DNA of 10,477 nucleotides from JBHEPS01 sp046261635 (GCA_046261635.1 JBHEOL010000320.1:1-10477), one strand, 5' to 3'. Counted from the stretch's first letter, positions 1 to 6,543 are shown. Numbers and translations: made by a program. Notes: generated from the sequence alone by a model not told the origin.

Positions 1-1187
1 CCCTTCAGCGCCGCCTCGACCCCCTCCCGCGCCTCCGCCAGCGCCCGCCTCTGCCGCTCGTTCACCACCGCTCCCCCACCCTCCGGCACCGCGTACTTCT
101 CCCGCACTTCGCCCGCGAGCCGTTCCACCAGCTCCCGCAGCCCTTCCCCCGTCGCCACCGAAATCCCGAGCGCACCCTCCGGCGCCCCGGCGAGATCGAT
201 CTTCGTGTGCACGACGATCGCCTCCGGATGCCGCTCCAGCGCCTCCCCGTCTTCCGCCACTTCACCCACCGACGCGTCGATCAGGTAGACCACCATCTCC
301 GCCCGGCTCGCCGCCTCCCGCGCCCGCGCCACGCCGATCCCCTCGACTTCATCCGAGGTCTTCCGCAACCCGGCGGTGTCGACCACCATCACCGGCAATC
401 CGCCGAGCTCGATCGTCTCGCGCACCAGATCCCGCGTCGTTCCAGGGATCGGCGTCACGATCGCCCGGTCCTCGCCACACAGCGCGTTCAGCAACGTCGA
501 CTTTCCCGCGTTCGGCCGGCCGAGGATCACGAGCGTCACGCCCCCCGCCGTCGCGCGGCCGCGCCGGAACGTCTCCTCGATTCCACGCAGATCCTCGGCC
601 AGACGTCCCAGCCGCGCGATCGCTTCACTCCGCTCGATGAACGTGTAGCCCTCTTCCGCAAAGTCGAGCGCCGCCTCGACCCGCGACAGGATCGCGACCA
701 GCTCCTCCCGGGCCGCACGGGCCTCCCGGCTGAGAGCTCCCTCGAGGTTCGCCAGCGCCAGCTTCGACTGCGCCGCCGTCCGCGATGCGATCAGGTCGCC
801 GATCGCTTCCGCCTGCACCAGGTCCAGCTTCCCGTTCAACACCGCCCGCTCGGTGAACTCTCCCGCCTCCGCCAGCCGCGCCCCCGCGTCGGTCGCCGCC
901 CGCAGCAACCGATCGACCACGGCCGGGCTCCCATGCAGAGACACCTCGACCAGATCGTTTCCACTGAAAGAGCGGGGCGCTACATAGAGAGTGACGATCG
1001 CTTCGTCGATCACCCCGTCGCGGTCCGACAACCGCACCCTCGTCGCGCGACGCTCTTCGAGCTTCCGCCCCGCCCACTCCTCGGCCAGCTCTCGCGCGCG
1101 CGGTCCGTCCATCCGCACGATCGCCAGCGCGCTCCGCCCCACGGGAGTCGCCGGCGCGATGATCGTATCCAGCTCCGCTCCGCTCAC
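1..1187 (-). CDS. mnmE: tRNA uridine-5-carboxymethylaminomethyl modification GTPase MnmE (3' end outside window)
   Basis: MnmE (TrmE) works with MnmG to install the (carboxymethyl)aminomethyl group at C5 of the wobble uridine in certain tRNAs; it is cytosolic and uses GTP hydrolysis. The frame is open from a GTG at 1187 to the window edge: 395 codons plus two bases of a family usually about 450 aa long, so the C-terminal end with the CxGK cysteine is missing. Visible are the N-terminal folate-binding domain (DTIIAPATPVG near residue 7, HGSP near 100, AGEFTERA, NGKLDLVQAEA) and an inserted G domain with P-loop GRPNAGKST (223–231), G2 GTTRD (249–253), G3 DTAG (270–273), G4 TKID (328–331, usually NKxD) and G5 SVATGEG. 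The GTG overlaps the jag stop as GTGA, with AGGAG just upstream, which favours this start and suggests translational coupling as the distal gene of the rpmH operon. No frameshift was seen when the whole stretch was translated. Confidence 0.97.
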   Translation of the reverse strand, partial: MSGAELDTIIAPATPVGRSALAIVRMDGPRARELAEEWAGRKLEERRATRVRLSDRDGVIDEAIVTLYVAPRSFSGNDLVEVSLHGSPAVVDRLLRAATDAGARLAEAGEFTERAVLNGKLDLVQAEAIGDLIASRTAAQSKLALANLEGALSREARAAREELVAILSRVEAALDFAEEGYTFIERSEAIARLGRLAEDLRGIEETFRRGRATAGGVTLVILGRPNAGKSTLLNALCGEDRAIVTPIPGTTRDLVRETIELGGLPVMVVDTAGLRKTSDEVEGIGVARAREAASRAEMVVYLIDASVGEVAEDGEALERHPEAIVVHTKIDLAGAPEGALGISVATGEGLRELVERLAGEVREKYAVPEGGGAVVNERQRRALAEAREGVEAALK

Positions 1188-2056
1188 GGCTCCTGTCGGT
1201 CCGCGCCGGGATCCTCTGTCCGCGCGACAATCGCCACTCGCTTGTAGAAGCCCTCCCCGCGCGAGATCGTCTCGACGTCGCGGTCATCCTTCAGCTCCAG
1301 GTGCACGATCCGGCGCTCCGCAGGGTTCATCGCCTCGAGCAGTTGCTCGCCACCTTCTGCGCGCACCAGATCGGCCGCTGCCCGAGCCTCCACCCGCAGC
1401 CGCTCGCCCCTCGCATCCTTGAAGCCGCGGCAATCGAACTCGATCTTCTTCTCGGTCTGTTTGTCTCTAAGTGCTTTGTTTACAATGGTTTGAACCGCTT
1501 CGAGCAATTCGCCGTCCCGGTCGGTCATCAGCCGCCCGTCGCGACCGTAGAGGGTAACCACGATCTGCTCGTCATCCTCGGTCGTACGCGCCTCGAGCGC
1601 GAAGCCGGCGAGCTCGAACAGATCGTCGGCCCACTTCGCGATCGCGGCCGCACTCTCGCTCTGCTCTCCCTGCGGCGGGACCTCTTCCTGATAGGGACGG
1701 TCGTCCTCGCTCCAGCGCGAGTGGCGCCGCGGCGGGCGATCGCGATCGGAGCGCCCCATGCCGCGTCCACCTCCCCTTCCTGCGTGGTCGCGGTCGGAGC
1801 GATCGCTCCGCTGCCGCGGGCGCGGACGCTCGGCAGCGGGGCGCGGGGCCCGCTCGACAGGAGGAGGAGGCGGCGGCGGCTCGGATGCTTCCGTGTCGAT
1901 GTGCGCCTCGATCACGACGCGCTTGATCCCCCCGAGGAAGCCGCGCTTTTCGACGACGACCTTGTGGACGATCTGGTAGCGGGGGGCACCGAGGGCGGAG
2001 GCAGCTGCATCGATCGCATCCTCCAGGTTATGACCTTCGAAACGCTGACCGGCCAT
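1184..2056 (-). CDS. jag: Jag/KhpB-type RNA-binding protein (Jag-N, KH, R3H)
   Basis: A 290-aa protein of the Jag/KhpB (SpoIIIJ-associated) family, cytosolic RNA-binding proteins linked in Firmicutes to cell elongation and division; the role in this organism is inferred only. Domain order: Jag-N at residues 3–52 with the hallmark EKRGFLGG (36–43); a low-complexity linker at about 57–127 that starts with seven prolines and is rich in Arg, Asp, Gly and Pro; a KH-like domain at about 135–225; and an R3H domain at about 240–280 with ERRIVH (247–252) and GFYKRVAIVA. The KH GxxG loop is poor: the equivalent of GRRGE reads DRDGE (179–183). The start is the ATG at 2056, five bases after the yidC stop with GGGAG ten bases upstream; the frame stays open further upstream inside yidC, but those residues do not resemble Jag. 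Its position directly after yidC (spoIIIJ) is the classical one. Confidence 0.95.
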   Translation of the reverse strand: MAGQRFEGHNLEDAIDAAASALGAPRYQIVHKVVVEKRGFLGGIKRVVIEAHIDTEASEPPPPPPPVERAPRPAAERPRPRQRSDRSDRDHAGRGGGRGMGRSDRDRPPRRHSRWSEDDRPYQEEVPPQGEQSESAAAIAKWADDLFELAGFALEARTTEDDEQIVVTLYGRDGRLMTDRDGELLEAVQTIVNKALRDKQTEKKIEFDCRGFKDARGERLRVEARAAADLVRAEGGEQLLEAMNPAERRIVHLELKDDRDVETISRGEGFYKRVAIVARTEDPGADRQEP

Positions 2057-2061
2057 GCGGA

Positions 2062-3732
2062 TCAGGCTCCCTTCTTCTCGGCAGCGGGATGGCTGCTCCA
2101 GTAACGGTTGGTGATCAACTGCTGAATGATAGAGAGAATATTCTGCACCAGCCAGTAGAGCACGAGGCCACTCGGAAACTCCTTGAACAGCCAGCCGAAG
2201 ACGACGGGCATCGCGAGGAAGACTTTCCGCTGCACCGGGTCGACGGTCGTGGGCGTGAGCCACTGCTGGAGGAACATCGTGACGGTCATCAGGATCGGCG
2301 TGATGTAGTAGGGGTCCTTCACGGAGAGGTCGTGAATCCAGAGAATCCACGGTTCGCCGCGGAGCTCGATCGCGCGTGAGAGCAAAGTGTAGAAGCCCCA
2401 GAGGATGGGCAGCTGCAGGAGAAGCGGGACGCAGCCGCTCGCGGGGTTGATCCCCTCGTCCTTGTAGAGCTTCATCATCTCGAGGTTCATCTTCTGCCGC
2501 TGCTCGGGATCGGTCTTCGCCTTCCGGTAACGATCCTTGATCGCGTTGGCCTTTGGTTGAACCGCCTGCATCTTCTTCATCGACACCATGCTCTTGTGCT
2601 GAAGCGGGTAGAGGGCGAGCTTGATGAAGAAAGTGAGCACGACGATGGCCCACCCGAAGTTGTGTGTGAACGTGTTGAACCAGATCAGCGCGACGAGAAG
2701 GAGCCGCGAGATGAACCCGAAGATGCCGAACTGCAGCGTCTCGCCGAGTCCCGCGGCGTCGAGCGTGGCGACTTCCTTCGGCCCGAAGTAAGCCTCGCCG
2801 GCCACGACTCCGTTCTGGGCGTTGATGCCGACGTACAGTTCCTTGCGCGGGTCGCCCCCCTCGGTGATCGGAGGAACGGTCGTCTCTCGGAACGTGGCGG
2901 CACTTCCCTGCCGCGGCAGCATGACCGCGAGAAAGTAATTGTCCTGGAGCCCCGCGAACTGAGGCATTCCTTCGTACGCGCGGAATCCACCGGACTTCTC
3001 GCGATTGATGGTCTCGAGATCATCGGCGTACTGAACGACTCCTGCGCCGGTCGTCATGAACTTGCTGTATTCCTCGTCCGGGAGGATCCGCCGAAGCCCC
3101 GGACCGATGACGACGCGGAACGGAATCGTCGCGGGCGTCACCCGGACTTCGAAATCAAACAGGTAGCTCTCGGGGTGGAGCTTGAACGTCTTCTCGACCG
3201 AGACACCTTCGCCGGCCCACCGGAATCGGAGGACGGTGCCGTCCCGGCCGGTCGAGCGTTGGACTTCGTAGAGCGATTCGTTGATGAGCCGGTTGAGCCG
3301 CGCGTCGCTCGAGACGATCGCGAACGGGTAATCGCTGCTCTGCTCGGATCGAGGCGCAACCAGATCGACCGGACCCTCCCCCGGTTTTTCGGGGTAGTCG
3401 AGAAGGGTGAAGGAAACGAGCTGGGCTCCCCGGTTGGTGAACCGCGCCCGCCACTTAGGCGAGTCGACCTGCGGGACCTCAATCCTCCCCGCTGCGACCG
3501 GCGCAACCGCCGGCGCGGCCTGGGCCGCGGTCGGGGCCGGCATCGCCGGGCTCTCCGGGGGAGCGGTCTGTGCGGGTCCTGGCGCGGGCGCAACGGTGTC
3601 GGTCCCGGCGGTGACGGTCGCGGTCTCCGGGGGCGCCTGCCTCAGGCCGGGGAAGATCCTCGGGGCGAGGGCGCCCCAGCCGAACAGGAAGGCGATCGAA
3701 AGGAAGACCGCGAGAAAGAGTCGTTTTTCCAT
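2062..3732 (-). CDS. yidC: Membrane protein insertase YidC (Oxa1 family)
   Basis: YidC inserts and folds inner-membrane proteins, alone or with SecYEG. The protein has 556 aa, close to the Gram-negative form. Residues 5–22 form the first membrane segment (LFLAVFLSIAFLFGWGAL), followed by an Ala/Pro-rich linker (about 35–82), a periplasmic beta-sandwich domain (about 83–335), and the Oxa1 core with five further membrane segments (about 345–541). Core landmarks are LYPLQHKSMVSMKKMQ (374–389), NPASGCVPLLLQLPILWGFY, LWIHDLSVKDPYYI, PTTVDP and FPSGLVLYWLVQN. The hydrophilic-groove positive charge, Arg366 in E. coli, is Lys371 here, a charge-conserving change. The ATG at 3732 is chosen because it opens the signal-anchor helix; the 24 codons above it in the same frame overlap yidD and look like shadow. 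It lies two bases after the yidD stop; AGGAGG sits 21 bases upstream with a small dyad in between. The long periplasmic domain argues for a diderm cell. Confidence 0.98.
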   Translation of the reverse strand: MEKRLFLAVFLSIAFLFGWGALAPRIFPGLRQAPPETATVTAGTDTVAPAPGPAQTAPPESPAMPAPTAAQAAPAVAPVAAGRIEVPQVDSPKWRARFTNRGAQLVSFTLLDYPEKPGEGPVDLVAPRSEQSSDYPFAIVSSDARLNRLINESLYEVQRSTGRDGTVLRFRWAGEGVSVEKTFKLHPESYLFDFEVRVTPATIPFRVVIGPGLRRILPDEEYSKFMTTGAGVVQYADDLETINREKSGGFRAYEGMPQFAGLQDNYFLAVMLPRQGSAATFRETTVPPITEGGDPRKELYVGINAQNGVVAGEAYFGPKEVATLDAAGLGETLQFGIFGFISRLLLVALIWFNTFTHNFGWAIVVLTFFIKLALYPLQHKSMVSMKKMQAVQPKANAIKDRYRKAKTDPEQRQKMNLEMMKLYKDEGINPASGCVPLLLQLPILWGFYTLLSRAIELRGEPWILWIHDLSVKDPYYITPILMTVTMFLQQWLTPTTVDPVQRKVFLAMPVVFGWLFKEFPSGLVLYWLVQNILSIIQQLITNRYWSSHPAAEKKGA

Positions 3733-3734
3733 GG

Positions 3735-3947
3735 TTACGGGACCGGGTCCCAACCTCCTGGGTTCAGGGGATGACAGCGGAAGAGCCGACGCAGGGCAAG
3801 CCACGCACCGCGGGCGGCGCCGTGGCGGCTGATGGCCTCCATGGCGTAGACCGAGCAGGTTGGCTCGAAGCGGCAGGCTGGGGGAAGTAGGGGGGAGATG
3901 AACCGCTTGTAGACGCGGAGGAGGCCGACGAGGAGCTTACGAATCAT
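3735..3947 (-). CDS. yidD: Membrane protein insertion efficiency factor YidD
   Basis: A 70-aa YidD-family protein, thought to sit at the inner face of the membrane near YidC and to aid insertion of its substrates. The family pattern is complete: an amphipathic N-terminus (MIRKLLVGLLRVYKRFISPL), then CRFEPTCSVYAMEAI with Cys25 and Cys31, a HG…G helix, RCHP with Cys58, and the GGWDPVP terminus. Length is typical (about 70–85 aa). The ATG at 3947 overlaps the rnpA stop as ATGA, and AAGG lies five bases upstream with GGAGG a little further away, so reinitiation after rnpA is likely. Its 3' end contains the AGGAGG that may serve yidC. Confidence 0.97.
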   Translation of the reverse strand: MIRKLLVGLLRVYKRFISPLLPPACRFEPTCSVYAMEAISRHGAARGAWLALRRLFRCHPLNPGGWDPVP

Positions 3948-4342
3948 CGGGTCCTTCCCTCCGTCGAACCCTTCCGGGCGTCCTCGTGGGCGCGCCAGAG
4001 AGCGCGCTCGAGATCGCGGGAAAAGTCACTGAAAACGGCCTCGGCCGCTTTTCCTTTGAGATTCACCACGAAGTCGAACGGCGCCTGGTCGAGCCCCAGA
4101 GGGGATCGCCGGCGCCGATAGATTTCGCGGACCCATCGTTTCAGACGGTTGCGATCGTGTGCTTTCCCGATTTTCCGGGTTGCCGTGACCCCGATCCGCG
4201 GATGCCCAAGGTCGTTCGGCATGGCGAACACGACCACGAACCGGCCGAACAGCTTCACGCCCTGCTCATACGCCCGCAGGAAGTCGCGGCGTTTCGCAAT
4301 CCGTTGCGATTTCGGCAGATCTTCCGCGGGAGACAGGCTCAA
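3944..4342 (-). CDS. rnpA: Ribonuclease P protein component
   Basis: RnpA is the protein subunit of RNase P; it helps the catalytic RNA bind pre-tRNA and remove its 5' leader. At 132 aa it is slightly longer than typical (about 110–125), with a short N-terminal extension. Seen: KSQRIAKRRDF (11–21), RIGVTATRKIGKAHDRNRLKRWVRE (49–73), which carries the RNR signature, and a basic tail. The only plausible start is a TTG at 4342: an in-frame TGA lies five codons upstream and no ATG or GTG occurs between it and the conserved motifs. The Shine-Dalgarno sequence is weak. It sits 56 nt after rpmH and its stop overlaps yidD, the usual rpmH–rnpA–yidD arrangement. The exact start is less certain than the gene. 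Confidence 0.96.
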   Translation of the reverse strand: MSLSPAEDLPKSQRIAKRRDFLRAYEQGVKLFGRFVVVFAMPNDLGHPRIGVTATRKIGKAHDRNRLKRWVREIYRRRRSPLGLDQAPFDFVVNLKGKAAEAVFSDFSRDLERALWRAHEDARKGSTEGRTR

Positions 4343-4398
4343 TGCTCGATCGACTCACACCGGCTCTCCGCGAGGCCGATGGCTCAGCGCGCCAGGGC

Positions 4399-4536
4399 TC
4401 AGACTGAAAGGCGCTTGCGACCCTTACGGCGGCGCGCGGAAATGACCGCGCGACCCTTCTTGGTCGCCATCCGCTCGAGGAAGCCGTGCGTGCGCTTCCG
4501 CCGGCGGTTATTCGGTTGATACGTACGCTTGCTCAT
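4399..4536 (-). CDS. rpmH: 50S ribosomal protein L34
   Basis: A 45-aa protein that is almost consensus L34: MSKRTYQPNNRRRKRTHGF followed by the basic stretch with GRAVISARRRKGRKRLSV. L34 is a small rRNA-stabilising protein of the large ribosomal subunit. The ATG at 4536 is fixed by the family N-terminus and by AGGTGG four bases upstream; in-frame sequence further upstream is leader, not protein. It is the first gene of the leftward operon, 40 bases downstream of the –10 hexamer. Confidence 0.98.
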   Translation of the reverse strand: MSKRTYQPNNRRRKRTHGFLERMATKKGRAVISARRRKGRKRLSV

Positions 4537-4575
4537 CGTTCCACCTGGTTCTAAATCGTTGAAAACAAAGCCGGG

Positions 4576-4604
4576 AGTATAGCGATAGTCACCACTGGGG
4601 TCAA
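4576..4604 (-). promoter_or_regulatory. Sigma70-type promoter of the rpmH operon
   Basis: On the minus strand TTGACC (4599–4604) is followed after exactly 17 bp by TATACT (4576–4581), both one mismatch from consensus. Transcription would begin near 4570, giving a short leader before rpmH. An inverted repeat GGGGT/ACCCC (4597–4601 and 4609–4613, seven-base spacer) overlaps the –35 hexamer and could be an operator; that part is speculative. Confidence 0.8.
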
Positions 4605-4783
4605 TCTCACCCCCGGACCATCCACGCGGAACGCCATGCTTCCCGAGGGAATTCCACCGCAACCGCCGGTCGCTTCGCCCGGTTGCAGACCGAAAACGCG
4701 CGAGCGAATCGCCATCTGCCTCCCGCAGGAGTATGCTCGCCCACCTGCCACCTCGAATCGGGTGGAAATTGTGCTCCGCACAC

Positions 4784-4814
4784 TTGATTTTCTCCGATCG
4801 GGTTGTGCTATGCT
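4784..4814 (+). promoter_or_regulatory. Probable dnaA promoter (extended –10)
   Basis: TATGCT at 4809–4814 is preceded by TGC, an extended –10 motif. TTGATT at 4784–4789 is a candidate –35, with a long 19-bp spacer. Transcription would start near 4821, so all three DnaA boxes fall in the leader, as expected for DnaA autoregulation. A dyad TGTGC-TCC-GCACA (4770–4782) abuts the –35. Inferred from motif match only. Confidence 0.55.
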
Positions 4815-4840
4815 CCCGACCCCTTCTTCAGGCCCCGGCG

Positions 4841-4871
4841 TTTTCCACAGTTGTGGAAAACCTGTGGAATC
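4841..4871 (+). promoter_or_regulatory. DnaA-box cluster upstream of dnaA
   Basis: Three DnaA boxes lie end to end: TTTTCCACA on the plus strand (4841–4849), its exact inverse TGTGGAAAA (4852–4860) two bases on, and TGTGGAATC (4863–4871), i.e. GATTCCACA on the minus strand. The first two form a perfect dyad; the third is within a second dyad, CCTGTG-GAAT-CACAGG (4861–4876). The core TCCACA matches the bacterial box TTATCCACA, with T instead of A at position three. Likely roles are autoregulation of dnaA and the upstream half of a bipartite origin; in RNA the same dyads could fold as hairpins just before the dnaA start. Confidence 0.88.
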
Positions 4872-4902
4872 ACAGGGGGTTACGGGGTCCCTCGGCAAAC
4901 CA

Positions 4903-6216
4903 ATGAATCTCTGGAATCAGGTCCTCGGAAAGCTGGAAAGCCGGATCGAACCGAACGAGTATAAAACCTGGTTCGCTCCGACGTCGTTGCTCGCGGAAAA
5001 AGGCGAGACCCTCGACGTTCGTGTCCCCGACGACCGGTTCGTCGACGAGATCTCCGCCCGGTACGGACGGGCGATCCGGTCGATTCTCAGCGAGTTGAGC
5101 TCGGAGAGGACGAAGGTCCACTTCGTGGCCGACGCCACGCGCCCCTCCCCGGAACGCGAAGCGGCCCAGGCCGCCCGGGCCGCGCAACCCGAAATCCCTC
5201 AATCGACCTTCAATCCCCGCTATCGATTCACCACTTTTGTCGTCGGAAACTCCAACCAGCTCGCCTACGCGGCCTCGCATTCGATCGCCGAGAACCCGAG
5301 CGGCTCGTTCAATCCGCTCTTCATCTATGGGGGCGCCGGCCTCGGGAAGACCCACCTGATCCAGGCGATCGGCCAGCAAATCCGCACCGACCATCCCGAA
5401 ATGCGGGTCGTCTACATGTCGGCCGACAGCTTCGTCACCGAGCTGATTACCTCGATCCGGTACGACCGGATGTCGCAGTTCCGGGACCGCTACCGCTCGG
5501 TCGACGCTCTCCTGCTCGACGACATCCAGTTCCTCGCCGGGAAAGAACGCACCCAGGAAGAGTTCTTTCACACCTTCAATGCCCTCTACGAGGCGCAGAA
5601 GCAGATCGTGTTCACCTCCGACGCCCCTCCCCGCGATATCCCCACGCTCGAAGAGCGGCTCCGGTCGCGGTTCGAGTGGGGACTGATCGCTGACATCCAG
5701 GCCCCTGACCTCGAGACGAAGATCGCGATCCTCCGCAAGAAGGCCGAAGAGAAGAAGATCGATCTGCCGGACGACGTCTCTCTCTTCATCGCCGAGCGCG
5801 TACGCTCCAACATCCGCGAGCTCGAGGGGCATCTGAACCGGATCACCGCGTTCGGCTCGCTCACCGGCCACGCGATGTCGGTCGATCTCGCGCGCGAAGC
5901 GCTACGCGACGTCCTCGCGAAGGAAAACAAACCGATCACGCCGGGCGAGATCCTCAAGGTGGTCTCGACGCACTACGGGATCAAGGTCTCCGACATGAAG
6001 ACCAAGTCGAACGCCCGTCCCGTCTCCTACCCGCGCCAGGTCGCCATGTACCTCTGCAAGACCCTCACGGATCTCTCCTACCCCGAGATCGGAAAGCTCT
6101 TCAACAACAAGCACCACTCGACGGTCATCTACTCGGTGGAGAAGATCGAGCGCCTCAAGCACGAGGACCCGGCCGTCGAGAACACGATTGCCATGCTGGT
6201 GAAGCATTTCAGGTAA
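4903..6216 (+). CDS. dnaA: Chromosomal replication initiator protein DnaA
   Basis: DnaA is the AAA+ protein that binds origin boxes, melts oriC and loads the helicase; it also represses its own gene. The protein has 437 aa. Domain I at 1–75 (LWNQVLGKLESRIEPNEYKTWF), a short Ala-rich domain II (about 78–100), and the AAA+ domain with Walker A GGAGLGKTH (143–151), Walker B LLLDDIQF (203–210), sensor I FTSD, box VII RLRSRFEWGL (252–261) and sensor II Arg305 in NIRELEG. Domain IV has ARPVSYPRQVAMYL (371–384) and the box-recognition signature NNKHHSTVIYSVEKI (401–415), which departs from the common GGRDHTTV. The ATG at 4903 is chosen because domain I starts there; the upstream in-frame extension crosses the boxes and promoter. 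The Shine-Dalgarno sequence is weak. It is the first gene of the rightward group. Confidence 0.98.
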   Translation: MNLWNQVLGKLESRIEPNEYKTWFAPTSLLAEKGETLDVRVPDDRFVDEISARYGRAIRSILSELSSERTKVHFVADATRPSPEREAAQAARAAQPEIPQSTFNPRYRFTTFVVGNSNQLAYAASHSIAENPSGSFNPLFIYGGAGLGKTHLIQAIGQQIRTDHPEMRVVYMSADSFVTELITSIRYDRMSQFRDRYRSVDALLLDDIQFLAGKERTQEEFFHTFNALYEAQKQIVFTSDAPPRDIPTLEERLRSRFEWGLIADIQAPDLETKIAILRKKAEEKKIDLPDDVSLFIAERVRSNIRELEGHLNRITAFGSLTGHAMSVDLAREALRDVLAKENKPITPGEILKVVSTHYGIKVSDMKTKSNARPVSYPRQVAMYLCKTLTDLSYPEIGKLFNNKHHSTVIYSVEKIERLKHEDPAVENTIAMLVKHFR

Positions 6217-6264
6217 GGCAGAAGGCAGAAGGCAGAAGAAACAAGCCAGAAACCAGAAGCCAAA
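6216..6264 (+). repeat. Left heptamer repeat array
   Basis: Seven consecutive 7-base units: AGGCAGA three times, then the variants AGAAACA, AGCCAGA, AACCAGA and AGCCAAA. The first base is the last base of the dnaA stop. The array keeps strict 7-bp phase, a short tandem repeat of a type often scattered in intergenic DNA. Confidence 0.85.
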
Positions 6265-6283
6265 AGAAAAGGAAAAGGGCTTC

Positions 6284-6368
6284 CGTCATCCTGAGGGAGC
6301 GCCGCGAAAATCAACTCCTCGCGCTGGACTAGCGCGCGACCGAAGGATCTCAGAATGGCAGGATCGCG
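6284..6368 (+). repeat. 85-bp repeat unit, left copy
   Basis: Begins CGTCATCCTGAGGGAGCGCC and ends with GAAGGATCTCAGAAT…GGATCGCG. CTGAG near the start pairs with CTCAG near the end (flanked by CAT/ATG), so the unit can itself fold back. Against the inverted right copy, the first 21 bases match at 19, the last 35 at 30 and the central 29 at about half. The edges match a GTCATCCTGAG…GAAGGATCTC repeat that I recall as common in bacterial intergenic DNA, not checked here. Confidence 0.75.
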
Positions 6369-6399
6369 CCACGTGCCCGTTTCCCCCCGCACCGGCCAA

Positions 6400-6484
6400 C
6401 GCGATCCTCGCATCTTGAGATCCTTCAGTCGCGCCCACTCCCATCGCGAAGGCCAGATCTCTCCGGCGCTCCTTCAAGATGACG
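6400..6484 (-). repeat. 85-bp repeat unit, right (inverted) copy
   Basis: On the minus strand it begins CGTCATCTTGAAGGAGCGCC and ends with GAAGGATCTCAAGAT…GGATCGCG. It has exactly the same length as the left copy with no gap needed for alignment, and its edges are conserved much better than its centre, which suggests constraint on, or gene conversion of, the ends. Confidence 0.75.
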
Positions 6485-6503
6485 ATTCGGCTTACGCCTC
6501 TAC

Positions 6504-6531
6504 TTCTGGCTTCTGCCTTCTGCCTTCTGCC
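6504..6531 (-). repeat. Right heptamer repeat array
   Basis: Reads TTCTGGC then TTCTGCC three times on the plus strand, i.e. three GGCAGAA and one GCCAGAA on the minus strand. With flanking bases it gives a 24-bp perfect inverted match to the left array and closes the palindromic element. Confidence 0.85.
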
Positions 6532-6543
6532 TTTGTTAAATCC

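Larger units (their letters stand above)
6215..6533. repeat. Palindromic composite repeat element between dnaA and dnaN
   Basis: A 319-bp imperfect palindrome. Its ends are 24-bp perfect inverted repeats (6215–6238 and 6510–6533), each containing three GGCAGAA heptamers. Inside are two 85-bp units in inverted orientation (6284–6368 and 6400–6484) around a 31-bp centre (6369–6399). Spacers of 45 and 25 bp separate ends from units. It starts at the last bases of the dnaA stop codon. It has no convincing coding frame. It resembles a MITE or a paired REP/BIME-type intergenic repeat; no target duplication is evident to me. Read through as RNA it would form a long hairpin between dnaA and dnaN. Confidence 0.8.

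Noticed and set aside
207..1247. 346-codon open frame on the plus strand opposite mnmE
   Set aside because: Product is an Arg/Pro/His-rich low-complexity sequence without family features; the opposite strand encodes a complete MnmE-like protein with all G motifs in place.
2057..2653. Upstream extension of the jag frame through yidC
   Set aside because: The residues before MAGQRFEGHN do not resemble Jag and lie fully inside yidC; Jag-N begins right at the ATG at 2056.
2557..3774. 405-codon open frame on the plus strand opposite yidC
   Set aside because: GC-rich antisense shadow rich in Arg, Glu and Asp; YidC is unambiguous on the minus strand.
4636..4902. Upstream in-frame extension of dnaA by 89 codons
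   Set aside because: It runs through the dnaA promoter and DnaA boxes, and DnaA domain I begins at the ATG at 4903.
4870..5871. 333-codon open frame on the minus strand opposite dnaA
   Set aside because: Antisense shadow of the DnaA AAA+ domain with no recognisable motif.
6216..6531. CRISPR array
   Set aside because: The tandem units are 7 bp without spacers, and the larger units are a single inverted pair, so this is a palindromic repeat.
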